This document shows, one piece after another, positions 9,793 to 21,838 of a stretch of 52,059 bases of DNA. The position numbers were made by a program, and so were the translations under genes. The notes beneath the pieces are model-generated. The model did no database searches and was not told the origin of the DNA. It saw only the letters and a program-made list of their open reading frames with translations. The stretch spans positions 852,016 through 904,074 of the forward strand of contig RPFO01000188.1 of the NCBI GenBank assembly GCA_009746045.1. Reading direction: 5' to 3'. The DNA is from Mesostigma viride. Its lineage: Eukaryota > Streptophyta > Mesostigmatophyceae > Mesostigmatales > Mesostigmataceae. How positions within the stretch are numbered: position 1 is the first letter of the stretch; the number at the start of each line of letters is the position of its first letter.

Positions 9793-11726
9793 GCACGGTG
9801 CGCGCACCCCTTGCGGTAGTGGCCATGGCGACTGCCTTTAGACGAAACGTGACAAATCTGGCACGCGGAAAGCAGAAAAAATGCTCGATTGTTGGAGAAA
9901 ATTAGTTACTGATTCTAATTTATGGCGGGATGGTTGCGATCTATAATGTCGCGGGCTTTTTTTCTTTGCCATCGGCAGGGGGGGTCCGGCCTGAATTTCT
10001 GTCGGGATGAATAAAGTATAATGGATGCCTGCCGGGTTGATTGTCGATTGTTGCCAGTTTTGATGGTCGTAAGGAAAGCTAGTTTAATGATGTTTCTAAA
10101 GCCGTAAAAATTCCCGCTGCTATCTTTACCTTTCCCGTCATTTTGCGGTAAGATAACATTAGCCCTGCGCGATGCGTACTGCCCAACCACTCCATGAAAG
10201 GGTGGACTTTCTTGTGCGCCTGGGCACGAATAAATGCCCGTTATGGTACGTTCTTGTGTTAAACGTCTTAAGCTAGCGTTTTCCTGCTTTCTTAGCTCGT
10301 TGAGCGTAAGCTTTTTGCCTTCTTTCCGGCCAGATGCAGCCAGAAAGTTGCGGGTCCTGGCGCTGCATCGCTGGATTCCTGGGTGTCTTTTAGCTAGTTA
10401 ATCGTCTGTGACGTGGCTGGCTTTCTGCAGCGCGTGGCCCGCAACCTGTCGGGAAGGTGTAATGCTTTTATTTCCATGCTTCTCTGAAATTTCTTGTGCT
10501 TTATAGACAGTTGTGTTCGAGGAAATTCACGCGGTCTTCCTAAGCAGCGGCATCATTTTCCCCAGACACTGACGAGCTGGCACCTGTCTCCTAAAGAGAG
10601 CGGCTCGTGCTTGTTAGAAAGGAGGCAGTGTGCATTTTGCGGGACACAATGCTTTGGTGGCACATGCGTCAGGTAGGCTGTTCCAATGGTCTCTTCACCT
10701 TTCCCACTGAGTAAATGTTAGCATTTGTCATGCTAACCAGAGCAGCTAGCCACAGGTTGGCTGGATAAAAAGTCAGCTTATTTTCTCTTTATATACTGCG
10801 TGTGTGGTCCTCCACGTGTCCGGCTTGTTGGGCATTTTGGAAGAGGGTTTATAATGTGTTGTTGGGTGGAACAACTTGGTTGTTGGCACAAAATCACACA
10901 TTATTAGCCTGAGATAGGCATGACATATGCTGCTCAGGCGTGTCGTCCTACCAGCCTTGTTGTTAAGGGTAGACTCACAAGGCTGGCTGTGCCGATGGAG
11001 GGGTGGGGCGTGCTAGCCCCCCCCACACCCACGCATGCATGCTAGCCCACCCCCACACCCACGCATGCATGCTAGCCCACACTCACACCCACGCATGCAT
11101 GCTAGCCCACCCCCACACCCACGCATGCATGCTAGCCCCCCCACACACCCACGCATGCATGCCAGCCCCCCCCACACCCACGCATGCATGACAGCCCCCC
11201 CCACACCCACGCATGCATGCTAGCCCCACACACACACCCACGCATGCATGCCAGCCCCCATACACACCCACGCATGCATGCCAGCCCCCCCCACACTTAC
11301 GCATGCATGCTAGCCCCCCACACACACCCACGCATGCATGCCAGCCCCCCCACACACCCACGCATGCAGGCTAGCCCACCCCCACACCCACGCATGCATG
11401 CCAGCCCACCCCCACACCCACGCGTGCATGCCAGCCCACCCCTAGCTTGAGCGTGCTTGTAAAGTTTTTGCATGGTTTATTAAAATGAGTGGAATATGTA
11501 TTTATTGCATTAAATGTTAATTTTATCATGAATGAAAATGGTCAACATTGCCGAAGTGCCCCTAAATTGCTCAATATTGTGTGCTCAAGAATTCAATGAG
11601 GATTGTCATCATGGAAACCCGCACAAATTCACGATTCCGGGCATGCATGTGAAAGTATCAAGAACAATTTTCAATTAAGAATGGTATCTCATTGTTCCAT
11701 GAATCAATATGACTCCATGTACGTAG
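9793..11726 (+). repeat. Left inverted arm
   Basis: This arm is the inverted copy of 48784-50694. Pairing begins at GCACGGTGCGCGCACC and runs through the ~30 bp minisatellite to ACTCCATGTACGTAG. The arms differ by scattered substitutions and short indels, most visible at about 10160-10190 and 10340-10440, so they are not freshly duplicated. No gene is supported in the arm; a 60-codon open frame at 10494-10676 is mirrored in the other arm only because the DNA is. Confidence 0.93.
11019..11450. repeat. ~30 bp minisatellite (ACGCATGCATGC), ~14 units, left arm
   Basis: Units of 29-31 bp have the form CACACCCACGCATGCATG followed by CTAGCCCC or CCAGCCCC and variable C/A spacers. About 14 units can be counted. 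Every unit carries the self-complementary GCATGC(ATGC), with alternating purine-pyrimidine stretches of the kind that favour Z-DNA. Two units are variant (GCATGCAGG near 11360 and GCGTGCATG near 11421). Confidence 0.93.
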
Positions 11727-13413
11727 ACAAGCCATGATGACCCCATGGGAGCCTAAATCCTCATCATTAAATACATAAATGCCACCCATGTACGTAGACG
11801 GGCCATGATGACACCAATGGAGCCTGAATCCTCATCATTTTGTTTTCTTTGACATCCATGTACATACGTAGGCCAGCCATGATGACACCAATGGAGCCTG
11901 AATCCTCATCATTAATTACATACATGCCATCCATGTACGTAGACAGGCCATGATGACACCATGGGAGCCTGAATCCTCATCATTTACTATTCCTTGACAT
12001 CCATGTACGTAGACGGGCCATGATGACACCATGGGAGCCTGAATCCTCATCATTAAATACATAAATGACATCCATGTACGTAGACAGGCCATGATGACAC
12101 CATGGGAGCCTGAATCCTCATCATTTACTATTCCTTGACATCCATGTACGTAGACGGGCCATGATGACACCATGGGAGCCTGAATCCTCATCATTTACTA
12201 TTCCTTGACATCCATGTACGTAGACGGGCCATGATGACACCATGGGAGCCTGAATCCTCATCATTTTGTTTTCTTTGACATCCATGTACATACGTAGGCC
12301 AGCCATGATGACACCAATGGAGCCTGAATCCTCATCATTAATTACATACATGCCATCCATGTACGTAGACAGGCCATGATGACACCATGGGAGCCTGAAT
12401 ACTCATCATTTACTATTCCTTGACATCCATGTACGTAGACGGGCCATGATGACACCATGGGAGCCTGAATCCTCATGATTTACTATTCCTTGACATCCAT
12501 GTACGTAGGCCAGCCATGGAGACACCATGGGAGCCTGAATCCTCCTCATTAATTACATACATGCCATCCATGTACGTAGACAAGCCATGATGACCCCATG
12601 GGAGCCTGAATCCTCATCATTTTTTTTTCTTTGACATCCATGTACGTAGACGGGCCATGATGACACCATGGGAGCCTGAATCCTCATCATTAATTACATA
12701 AATGACATCCATGTACGTAGACGGGCCATGATGACACCATGGGAGCCTGAATCCTCATCATTAATTACATACTTGCCATTCATGTACGTAGACGGGCCAT
12801 GATGACACCATGGGAGCCTGAATCCTCATCATTTACTATTCCTTGACATCCATGTATGTAGACAGGCCATGATGACACCATGGGAGCCTGAATCCTCATC
12901 ATTTACTATTCCTTGACATCCATGGTCGTAGACGGGCCATGATGACACCATGGGAGCCTGAATCCTCATCATTTACTATTCCTTGACATCCATGTACGTA
13001 GACGGGCCATGATGACACCATGGGAGCCTGAATCCTCATCATTTTGTTTTCTTTGACATCCATGTACATACGTAGGCCAGCCATGATGACACCAATGGAG
13101 CGTGAATCCTCATCATTAATTACATACATGCCATCCATGTACGTAGACAGGCCATGATGACACCATGGGAGCCTGAATACTCATCATTTACTATTCCTTG
13201 ACATCCATGAACGTGGACGGGCCATGATGACACCATGGGAGCCTGAATCCTCATGATTTACTATTCCTTGACATCCATGTACGTAGGCCAGCCATGGAGA
13301 CACCATGGGAGCCTGAATCCTCCTCATTAACTACATACATGCCATCCATGTACGTAGACAAGCCATGATGACCCCATGGGAGCCTGAATCCTCATCATTT
13401 TTTTTTCTTTGAC
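11727..13413. repeat. ~70 bp minisatellite, orientation A, array 1
   Basis: About 24 units. The core contains CCATGTACGTAGACGGGCC, then ATGATGACACCATGGGAGCC and TGAATCCTCATCATT. Cores are joined by one of three linkers: TAATTACATAAATG, TACTATTCCTTGA, or a T-run plus CTTTGA. Some units carry ATGGAGACACCATGG or ACCCCATGGG variants. Short peptides read through this array (such as GSHGVIMA repeats) reflect its periodicity and are not genes. Confidence 0.95.
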
Positions 13414-15535
13414 TTGCTGAGCTTCGCTCATTTTATATATGACGCGTGGACGGGCTCAAAGGGGACCGACCTGCCGTAGGTAGCGTAAGACTAGCGCTTG
13501 TCACGAGGGTACTGCACCGGCCGGCCCTTTTTGTGCCTAGGCTGAGTGTGGTTCCGGAGTGCAGGCCTAGGTAGCTTCTAACGTACGTCACTAGACCTTG
13601 TTACCTGCGCCAGCCGCCAGGCGTGGCGCAACTGTGATTGGCAGTCAGTACACCTTGTACCTGCGCCAGCCGGCAGGCCTGCGTGGCGCAATGTGAATGA
13701 TAGTCAGTACTTAGAGTGGTGTAGGGGACGTAGGGAGGCCTCTTTTCAGCTTCGCAACTTGATCCCAGCATTTGCTGGCAAGGTCGGCTGGCCGCTATGG
13801 CGGCTGCGCTGAATGTAAGACGATGCTATCGGCCTCTCCGGGCGTGGAGAGGCCTGGAATAAAATTCTTTATGTTCGCCACCCACCGTTACAGGCCACGG
13901 TAATGGTTGTTGGGTGGGGGCTCTACGTTTTGAGTAAAATGGTGTGATTTCCGGCGCTGGGCCCACTGACGATTCCCCTCTACCCCTGGGTGCGGCAAGC
14001 GGCTTCCTGACACTGGGGAAGCTGCGATTTTAGTCGGACAACGTCAGGGAAGGAGCCATACAGGCCAGGGCCAGCGGCTACGGTGGAAAGAATCACAGGT
14101 GGAGGCGAATCTGCCTTAAACGTGGAGATGGCTAGCGCGGGGTGCCAGGGTAGCCCATAACTGCCAGGAGCCTGACAGCGGACCCGATCTTTCGGCCTGT
14201 GGCCAGACGGGAGTTTCGGGGAGGATGCGGGGCTGGAGCGAATCTTGGTGGGAGGAGCGCGCTCTTCATCATTGCCCAGTTTTTCAGCAAAGAATGTTCG
14301 CCTGGCGGGGCTGAAATTCTTGCTGTTTTATCGCCTTGTTTTTATCCTGTATGATGCATTATAGGAAAAGCGATAAAGAGTTCGGTTCAGCCAGGGGGGC
14401 ATATCTATGCCATAAAAAATTTCCTACAACAACACAAGCCCTGGTCAGGGCCTTGGCTAAGCAGTTTCCAAGCCAAGGCCTTGGTAGGGTAGAGGGCCTA
14501 TCGCCACAAAGGTTTCAATGCCGGGAAATCCCAGCCTCGGGGGTGGGGCTGGTGATGGGTCCTGGGCTTGTGAGAGACGGTCCGGGGGCGTAAGGCCTAA
14601 TGAGCAGCCGCTGGAAACCGCCCCCCTAACGGGGGGAACGACATGGGTGCCGCCCTGCGTCCGCCGGGAAACCGTAGCGGCCACACGGGGGCGGCAGTAC
14701 AGCCGTGGCAGCGTGCAGGGGGGGGCCATGGGCGGAAAGAAAATCGGCACCAAGGTTGGCGACAGCCTTGGTGGCCAAGAAGGAGGTGTGGGGGCAACAC
14801 CTTGTGTTCGAGTATGCTGGGCCCCCAGCATGGTGCTACAATAACCAACTTGATAATGATGTGCACTGAGTTTGAAGGTGTGGTATAGGCTGTCCGTATA
14901 AAGCCTAGCACACAAAAATGTAAAATAAATGTTTCTCTTGGTGGGAAGGAACTCCAATGGACCAAAAACAAGAAATGTATTTGCTGAGCTTCGCTCATTT
15001 TATATATGACGCGTGGACGGGCTCAAAGGGGACCGACCTGCCGTAGGTAGCGTAAGACTAGCGCTTGTCACGAGGGTACTGCACCGGCCGGCCCTTTTTG
15101 TGCCTAGGCTGAGTGTGGTTCCGGAGTGCAGGCCTAGGTAGCTTCTAACGTACGTCACTAGACCTTGTTACCTGCGCCAGCCGCCAGGCGTGGCGCAACT
15201 GTGATTGGCAGTCAGTACACCTTGTACCTGCGCCAGCCGGCAGGCCTGCGTGGCGCAATGTGAATGATAGTCAGTACTTAGAGTGGTGTAGGGGACGTAG
15301 GGAGGCCTCTTTTCAGCTCCCACCCACCCACCCACGCTGCTAAGAGGGGCAACACCTTGTGTTCGAGTATGCTGGGCCCCCAGCATGGTGCTACAATAAC
15401 CAACTTGATAATGATGTGCACTGAGTTTGAAGGTGTGGTATAGGCTGTCCGTATAAAGCCTAGCACACAAAAATGTAAAATAAATGTTTCTCTTGGTGGG
15501 AAGGAACTCCAATGGACCAAAAACAAGAAATGTAT
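13414..15535. mobile_element. Tandem pair of an unknown element, second copy internally deleted
   Basis: A 338 bp block (13414-13751) recurs at 14981-15318 and a 190 bp block (14791-14980) recurs at 15346-15535. Unit 1 is therefore block 1 + 1039 bp unique + block 2 (1567 bp). Unit 2 is block 1 + 27 bp (CCCACCCACCC-type) + block 2 (555 bp). They abut head to tail. Block 1 holds two ~58 bp subrepeats (about 13592-13709), each with a hairpin TGCGCCA...TGGCGCA. No open frame looks like a protein gene. The pair sits exactly where the minisatellite flips from orientation A to B. Whether it is a transposon, a structured RNA gene or a relic core of the foldback element is unknown. Confidence 0.6.
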
Positions 15536-16159
15536 GGCTCCATTGGTGTCATCATGGCTGGCCTACGTACATGGATGTCAAGGAATAGTAAATGATGAGG
15601 ATTCAGGCTCCCATGGTGTCATCATGGCTTGTCTACGTACATGGTCGGCATTTATGTAATTAATGATGAGGATTCAGGCTCCCATGGTGTCTCCATGGCT
15701 GGCCTACGTACATGGATGGCATTTATGTAATTAATGAGGAGGATTTAGGCTCCCATGGTGTCATCATCGCCCGTCTACGTACATGGATGGCATTTATGTA
15801 ATTAATGATGAGGATTCAGGCTCCCATGGTGTCATCATGGCCCGTCTACGTACATGGATGTCAAGGAATAGTAAATGATGAGGATTCAGGCTCCCATGGT
15901 GTCTCCATGGCCCGTCTACGTACATGAATGGCAAGTATGTAATTAATGATGAGGCCTCAGGCTCCCATGGTGTCATCATGGCCCGTCTACGTACATGGAT
16001 GTCATTTATGTAATTAATGATGAGGATTCAGGCTCCCATGGTGTCATCATGGCCCGTCTACGTACATGGATGTCAAAGAAAAAAAAAATGATGAGGATTC
16101 AGGCTCCCATGGGGTCATCATGGCTTGTCTACGTACATGGATGGCATGTATGTAATTAA
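15536..16159. repeat. ~70 bp minisatellite, orientation B, array 2
   Basis: About nine units in the opposite orientation to 11727-13413 (core TGATGAGGATTCAGGCTCCC then ATGGTGTCATCATGGC). The array is cut at 16159 by LTR element A and resumes at 31081. Confidence 0.95.
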
Positions 16160-16641
16160 AGTTGGTTGGAGACCCATCTAGGGTCCACATGGGTCCTCAG
16201 AGATAGAGGATCTTGTACAGATTACTACAATATACTTTATTGTAGTATTGGGCCAATGGCTGTACTTCACTAGTACTCGCCAATGGGATAACGCCACGTA
16301 GAATATGTGGGCGTCTCCCAGGCCTCCACGTCACCGGCTGGTCAAGGGCCGGTGTAGTACTGTCAATAGGACTGAGCCGACTATCGGCCTATTATGTATG
16401 CGCATCTGCCTTGGTACCTCCTAGAGGATTCTAGAAGTATCTAACACGCGGCATGCACTGAACTACACGGAATGCATGTCCACGTAGGATATTCAGCAAG
16501 ACTGATGAAGGTGCCAAGCGCAATAGAATATATGCGCAACGAAGACGAATTATGCAGCAACGACAATAACGTATGAGAACAATAAACACAACGTTCATTT
16601 CATGCTTTCTGATTTACATCGCATTCCATTTATTTGCAACT
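16160..16641 (+). repeat. 5' LTR of element A
   Basis: 482 bp with inverted termini AGTTG...CAACT. A perfect hairpin TACTACAATA / TATTGTAGTA lies at 16223-16232 and 16238-16247, with an AT-rich TATACTTTAT inside it. A polyadenylation-type AATAAA lies at 16581-16586. Promoter and terminator roles follow from general LTR biology and are not shown here. Confidence 0.95.
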
Positions 16642-16654
16642 TGTATTCATTGCA

Positions 16655-17896
16655 ATGTCTTCGGACGACAATCTTTCAGAGCAGAGGTCTGGCCCTGGTG
16701 AGCACGGACCGGCTCAATTTTCTGTCGACCCTGGCCCAGGCGAGCACAGGGATGACAATAAGAATATGTCCGACCAGCCCCGGGAGGAGGGCTGCGGGCA
16801 GGGAAGTACTAGTAGTGACAACCAGCGTGCGCATGATAAAGTGCTTCGGCGGGAGACCTTGCTTCAAGAGGCGAAGCTGCTGTCGGCAATCAAGAAATGG
16901 GTTCCAGCCCCGCTGGTGCCTGGTGCTATTCAAGCAGACCGGGATCGCTTTGTAAGCTCTCTTGGGCCGTTTTTCCGCAGGCTCGCGGGCAACCGAGACA
17001 TCATTCCGGACTGGCTGGAGTTTCTTCGTGGAACCCCGCTGGGAGACCGCGAGAAAAACCACCCAGAGTGGATTTCGCTGCTGGATAGAGCACAGCGTCT
17101 GCGGTGGTCGCCGTTCGAGTTTCTGCGCCGAGCGAGGGAGACTTTTCTTTGTTCTATCACTGCCAAAACCTGCGACGAGATCGAGGAATTTGTAGATGCA
17201 AAGCCGAAGCCCGGGCAGACCATCATCGAGCACCTCAACTCTTACTACGACATGCTGGAGAAGCAGGGGCTCCGGTGGCCTGACGAGGCGGTGAATCTCC
17301 GATGGATCCAAAACTGTGCTCTGTCCGAATCCGAGAAGCGGAATTTGGTCGCCAACTGCCGCGGTTACCTGTGCGACACTCACCGATGCAGAGCTCACCT
17401 CAAGGAGCTCCTGACGAATCAAACCCGTGTTTCCAGAGAAGGAGGTGCCGCGGAGGTGCCTCGTGTCGCCATGGTGATGGAGCAGCAACGGGAAATCTTC
17501 TGCTACAACTGCGGGCAGCCCGGGCACACACGCCGCGCATGTAAGGGTAAGGTTGTCGCTAATTCTGAGTCCTTCCCTCCCTGCACTTTCTGTAATAGGA
17601 CTAACCATCTGGCTAAGGATTGCTACTTTCGCAAGTGCAAGTCTTGTGGCAATTCTGGACATGATGCGTCTGCCTGCAGGAGCAAGGCGGGCGCTGGACC
17701 CAAGGATACCCAGATGGAGGTCCTCAAGCTGCTGCAGCAGATCTCCCAAGCCGTCAAGAGCGGTGCCCTTCGTGGTGGCGACGCTTCTCAGCCGCGTGGT
17801 GGTAACGCTTCCCAGCCGCGTGGTGGTGATGCTTCTCAGCCGCGGGGTGGCAATACCTCTCGTGGCCGCAAGAGGAAGCAGCAGCAGAAAAACTAG
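16655..17896 (+). CDS. gag: Element A Gag, three zinc knuckles
   Basis: 413 residues from the ATG at 16655, chosen because the open frame's earlier start is a non-ATG codon inside the LTR. Gag coats the element RNA and forms the particle. The N-terminal ~65 residues are polar. A helical capsid-like region follows (about 80-270, WLEFLRGTPLGD and RRARETFL). Three CCHC knuckles lie at about 283-296 (CYNCGQPGHTRRAC), 310-323 (CTFCNRTNHLAKDC) and 328-341 (CKSCGNSGHDASAC). The tail has four QPRGG[N/D]AS-type repeats and a basic RGRKRKQQQK end. The stop is TAG. Pol starts 38 bp downstream in another frame, so pol is not a simple readthrough product. Confidence 0.9.
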   Translation: MSSDDNLSEQRSGPGEHGPAQFSVDPGPGEHRDDNKNMSDQPREEGCGQGSTSSDNQRAHDKVLRRETLLQEAKLLSAIKKWVPAPLVPGAIQADRDRFVSSLGPFFRRLAGNRDIIPDWLEFLRGTPLGDREKNHPEWISLLDRAQRLRWSPFEFLRRARETFLCSITAKTCDEIEEFVDAKPKPGQTIIEHLNSYYDMLEKQGLRWPDEAVNLRWIQNCALSESEKRNLVANCRGYLCDTHRCRAHLKELLTNQTRVSREGGAAEVPRVAMVMEQQREIFCYNCGQPGHTRRACKGKVVANSESFPPCTFCNRTNHLAKDCYFRKCKSCGNSGHDASACRSKAGAGPKDTQMEVLKLLQQISQAVKSGALRGGDASQPRGGNASQPRGGDASQPRGGNTSRGRKRKQQQKN

Positions 17897-17934
17897 ATGA
17901 TCCTCTCTGTTTATATAACCCCTACAGCGTCCTT

Positions 17935-19202
17935 ATGGATGCTGATGAGAGTGGACTCATGGCAGATGAGGCCTGCCAGGTGGTAGGGGCTCCAGCAGTA
18001 ACCCCTACTGACCGTAAAGCTGCCCCAGTGAGCAGCAGTAAAAGTGCCCCTGTTTGTGGCATTCCTATCCATGCCTGGAATAAAAAGAGTACCCCAGAGG
18101 GAACTCTTCCTGTAAATAATACATGTGGATCTGCTCCTGGTTGTAGACAGATGCCACATGGTCTTGCCCAGGTGAGCAACGTATCTGTGAACAATACATG
18201 TGGTGCAGCTCCTGTTTGTAGCCAAGCACCCATTGATATTGTTAACAGTCAAGCTCCTCAGAGCAATAATCCTTGTTATATTGATAATAAAAACTTGGAC
18301 TCTTGCTCTGCCAGGAACGTGGATGCCCGTCCTTGTCCTGAAGAGCCTGAGCCTAATGATTGTATTAATCTTAGGACTCTGGCTAAGAGTTTGCATGATG
18401 CCTGTGGCCATGGAAACAATGCCATTAGGCTTGTTCAAGCCATTAATAACAAGGCTCTCTGGCAGGCTTATCAAGATGTCAGAGAACATTGTGTGTGCCA
18501 ATTGTGTGCTAACAAGCCTTCCAAACGTCATGCAAAGCATCCTGCAGATGGTAGGGGTAATCTACAAGCTGATATCCTCTACTTCACCAATTACAGGCAA
18601 TTGCCTTACTTGGTGGCTGTGGATGAATGGTCAGGCTACATTGGAATTGAACCTATGGCAGCAGGGGATGAGAATACTCTCCATGCCGCAGTTCTTGTTA
18701 TTCTGCAGAAGTTTGCAGTTATTCATAAGCTGCAGATGGACTTGCAGTTTAACTGCCTGACCAAATACTCTGATCTGCCTTTCCTAAGGATTGTGGGTCG
18801 TGAAGATCACCAAGCCCAAGGCAAGGTTGACAGATATATACAGGAGCTTAAGAAGTTGGTAATATCCGGGGACTATCCTGAGATGTTTAAACCAACTTTT
18901 GCTGTCAGGTGTTTGGGTGCTGCAAAAGTGGAAAACACCATGAACAACCGTTTTCATACTATCAAGGTGCGTGGTGTTCCACGGCTGGTCTCACCTCGTG
19001 GACTAGCAGGTGGCCTCTACCCTGATGACATCATGCAGGCATGGAGTAAGCAGAGGTGGGCACAGTATGCTCATCTCTGTGAAAAGGATAAACAGAGAGG
19101 AGAATCATTAAAATTTGAGGTGGGAGACCAGGTGATCTTCCACAAAGAAAATGCTCCTGGTAAACGTGGTTATTGGCAGGGTCCAGGGACCATAACCTCA
19201 GT
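17935..19202 (+). pseudogene. pol: Element A Pol, integrase part, interrupted by element B
   Basis: The frame opens at ATG 17935 and is cut after codon GTTTCAGT-side sequence at 19202 by insertion of B; it resumes at 27666 in the same reading. A Cys/Pro-rich leader of ~140 residues precedes a zinc-binding-like HDACGH (154-159) and CQLC (188-191). The integrase core has D213 (LQADI), D269 (MDLQFNC) and, where B has the catalytic Glu, D299 (GKVDRYI). Spacing between the last two acidic residues is 29, shorter than the usual 35. A basic C-terminal region (EKDKQRGE, VGDQVIFHKENAPGKRGYW) looks like the integrase DNA-binding end. No protease lies between gag and integrase. The Glu-to-Asp change may reduce activity. 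Confidence 0.85.
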
Positions 19203-19850
19203 AGTTAGCGAACAGCCAGAACTGTGAGTTCCTGGTCTCTCGCGCCACACAACGGGATGAGCCAAAGTTGCAAAGGCAGCAACCTTTTAACCCGTGCACC
19301 AAGCCACGACCACGGTGAGCGGTTCCACGACCAATGTGTGAGCCTCGGTTCGTGCTTGCCAAGATAGCTGGTCATCCCCCATGACCAAGCTATATCCTTT
19401 GCGTTGTTCCTCGTTCCCATCGGTGTGACGAGGCACGTGCAGGCAGGCAAGCAAATCCTCAACGTCCACTGGCATCAGTGCAGAGCCAGGACGAACTGGA
19501 TTTGCCTAGACTCTGCAACCTAGGAAGTACAGGACCTGTCACAAGCCTGCAAGGCCTAGTATCCTTGCAGACCTGTGCCAGTTCCTGTAGTCCACCAGTC
19601 ACAGGCTGCTGCTCCTCTGGTCTACGTGGACCACAGTCACGTGATAGTCAGGCTAAGCCTGCGCAGGCACGGCCTGCCACGTGTCCTGTCCACTACACCA
19701 GAGGACTGTACCTAGTCGGCCACGGACGGCTAGGACTTCGGGACCTCATATCTTTCTTGTCCCTTGTCTGTTTCAGGCGGTCAGCACGGCGTTGGAAAGG
19801 TCTTTCCAAACTGCATCCACTTAGCATATTGGTTGCCCAAAATGCTAACT
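19203..19850 (-). repeat. 3' LTR of element B (left in the window)
   Basis: 648 bp, paired with 27012-27660. Visible differences from the partner include TGTGTGAGCC against TGTGGGAGCC, ATCGGTGTG against ATCGGCGTG, GCTCCTCTGG against GCTCTTCTGG, and a 1 bp indel at TACCTAGTCGG against TACCTCAGTCGG. Confidence 0.95.
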
Positions 19851-20854
19851 CCAACCCTTTCTTCTTTTGGAGCTGGACCAGCTTGAAAAAAACCTAACCT
19901 TGCTTGTGCCCACTCAGCCACAGACCGCTTGGTCCCTTGAGGTTGATCAGACCTTTGAGGGCCCAGGTTCCTGCCTCCTTTGGGTAACAACATATCTGCC
20001 CTTGGACCAGGCTAGGTGTACTGGCCAGTGAATCAGAGGTCACCCCAGGTTATCCCCTGACCCCTTGGTCAGCTCCCAACCTTTCCTTGGGAACTTGGTG
20101 CTGGATTAAAGTCAAGGCACATTACCTAGTCCAATGGCTGGGATTACAGGATGCCAAGAACGTACTATTGTGAGTTCCTGATCTTTCACAGTTATCACAG
20201 GCGCCCGTTCTTATGGCGCCCGCCTTGGCCAGCCTTTCCCTTTGCTCAAAGAACTCAGGTAGCACCTACAAATACTGCCTCCTTGGGGAGCCCATGTCTT
20301 CACTGGGTGTTAAGCCCAGGAATCACTCATGCCAGGCTGTGGCTCTGCTGGGGAATTGAACCCCACCCCAACCTCCAGGTTTATAGGTGACCTGGAACTT
20401 TACACAAGAGAAACATTACAACCATGGAACAACATGAGAATGACATGACATGATTATGTTTTATTCAAGCATTATATAACCCAGAATGTGGCCCCCTGGC
20501 AACCATGTTCCACATGGTCACACAACCAGGTTCTTTATTAGCAACAGGTTGGAAACAAGCACTAGAAAACATATATACAGCAACCTGTAAGAACCAACAT
20601 TCGGGTTGCCCTTGCATGGCCTAACTGTTTGAGGCCAAAGGCGTCGACTTAAGTCCTGGCGACTCTTCTGAACCCCATGGGGAGGGCCAGGCATGATTCT
20701 CAGCTGGTAGGAGTGACATTCCACACCAACTCCTGTCCAGGAGGGTGTACCTAACCCTGAAGGACCGGCTGTCAACCAGTAAGCACCAGTCACCACTTGG
20801 TACTTTGGTCAAGCAGCCCACTGGGGGCACCCAAGCTGAAGCAAGGCCTGGTCT
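19851..20854 (-). other. Element B 3' untranslated internal region
   Basis: About 1 kb between the RNase H stop and the 3' LTR. Apart from the polypurine tract at its left end, no gene or domain is seen. Short open frames here have no recognisable content. Confidence 0.6.
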
Positions 20855-21838
20855 CTATGGCCGCCCGTGTAAGGGGTCCATGAGCCCACGGAGCAGGGGG
20901 TACTGCCTCTCCGCCTTCTCCTCCAGCTTGGTGAGGGCATCTGCAGGGTTGTCCACACCAGGCACATGTTCAATGTGAGCTAGGTAGGACATCTCCTTGA
21001 GCAACAAGTAGTCAAGGTCCCTGCTCCTGGCCAGCTGCCTGTGCACAAATTGCACCATGCCCATGCTATCAGTCCTCACCAGTGTGTGCAGCTGCAACCT
21101 ACAGGAAGCCACTTGACATAGCTGGTAGAAGAGCTCCCTCAAGTAAAGAGCAGTATGCAGCCCTTCACAGATTGCCCTGCACTCAGCAATATCACTGCTG
21201 GGTGTAACCCTGTTCTGCAACCGACTGTACCAGGTAACAAGTGAGGTGTGATCTTGCTCCAGGGTAACTAATGCTGCTGCCCGGCCCCTGACCTCTGTGA
21301 CCTTCCTATTGTCCATAGAACTGTCTACATAGAGAACCATGTCAAGGGGCTTGTACAAATCCACAGGACCCAGTATGAGAGGGGGAGACATCATGACAGC
21401 CTGCACCACACTCTCAGCACCCACCTCAACCAGCTGGGAATCAGTAAGTCGACTCAGAACCAGCAAGTCAGGGGCACATATACTTGCAAGCCATGCCAGC
21501 ATGCCCCTGATGGTAGCACACCTAGCCTGCGTGATGGGCTCCTGCAATGCATCTACAATCTGCTGTGGGTAGTCCTTACCACCCTCCATCCTGATGAACC
21601 ACGAGCCCTTGGCTTGGAACAACGTAGCCTGCATGCCACAGAAGACCATAGGCTCATTCTCCACCATGTGCTGTATCTTACCCAGCTCAAACCGCTTCTG
21701 GATCTTAGCCAAGACAGCCTCAACCCAGTCTGGTGGACCTATGAGATGCAGGTCATCACCATGCAGTGAGGCAAAGACAGGAAGGCCATTGTAGGACCCT
21801 TGGAACAAACAGGGATCCACTGGAGACACAGAACCCAC
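20855..21838 (-). pseudogene. pol: Element B RT palm end and RNase H
   Basis: This frame continues the upstream Pol frame after a one-base shift near 21825-21838. It starts at SVSPVDPCLF and reaches the RT active site FASLHGDDL (about 21751-21774), where LHGDD replaces the Copia-typical YVDD. The RNase H region has LYVDSSMDN, SDIAECRA, VRTDSMGMV and VDNPADALTK, matching the D-E-D-D pattern of Copia-like RNase H. It ends at a stop near 20855. The same arrangement is seen in A, which supports the domain calls. The frameshift means one intact Pol cannot be made from this copy unless recoded. Confidence 0.85.

Noticed and set aside
10494-10676. A 60-codon open frame found identically in both arms (also 49817-49999)
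   Set aside because: It starts with a non-ATG codon, and its conservation only reflects the duplication of the arms. No domain is recognisable.
11727-13413. CRISPR-like array (regular cores and variable linkers)
   Set aside because: The linkers are only three recurring sequences, not unique spacers; the unit is a minisatellite and the DNA is eukaryotic.
14336-14998. Several 80-166 codon open frames in the 13414-15535 element
   Set aside because: They overlap on opposite strands, are not shared between the two units as coding blocks, and show no domain.
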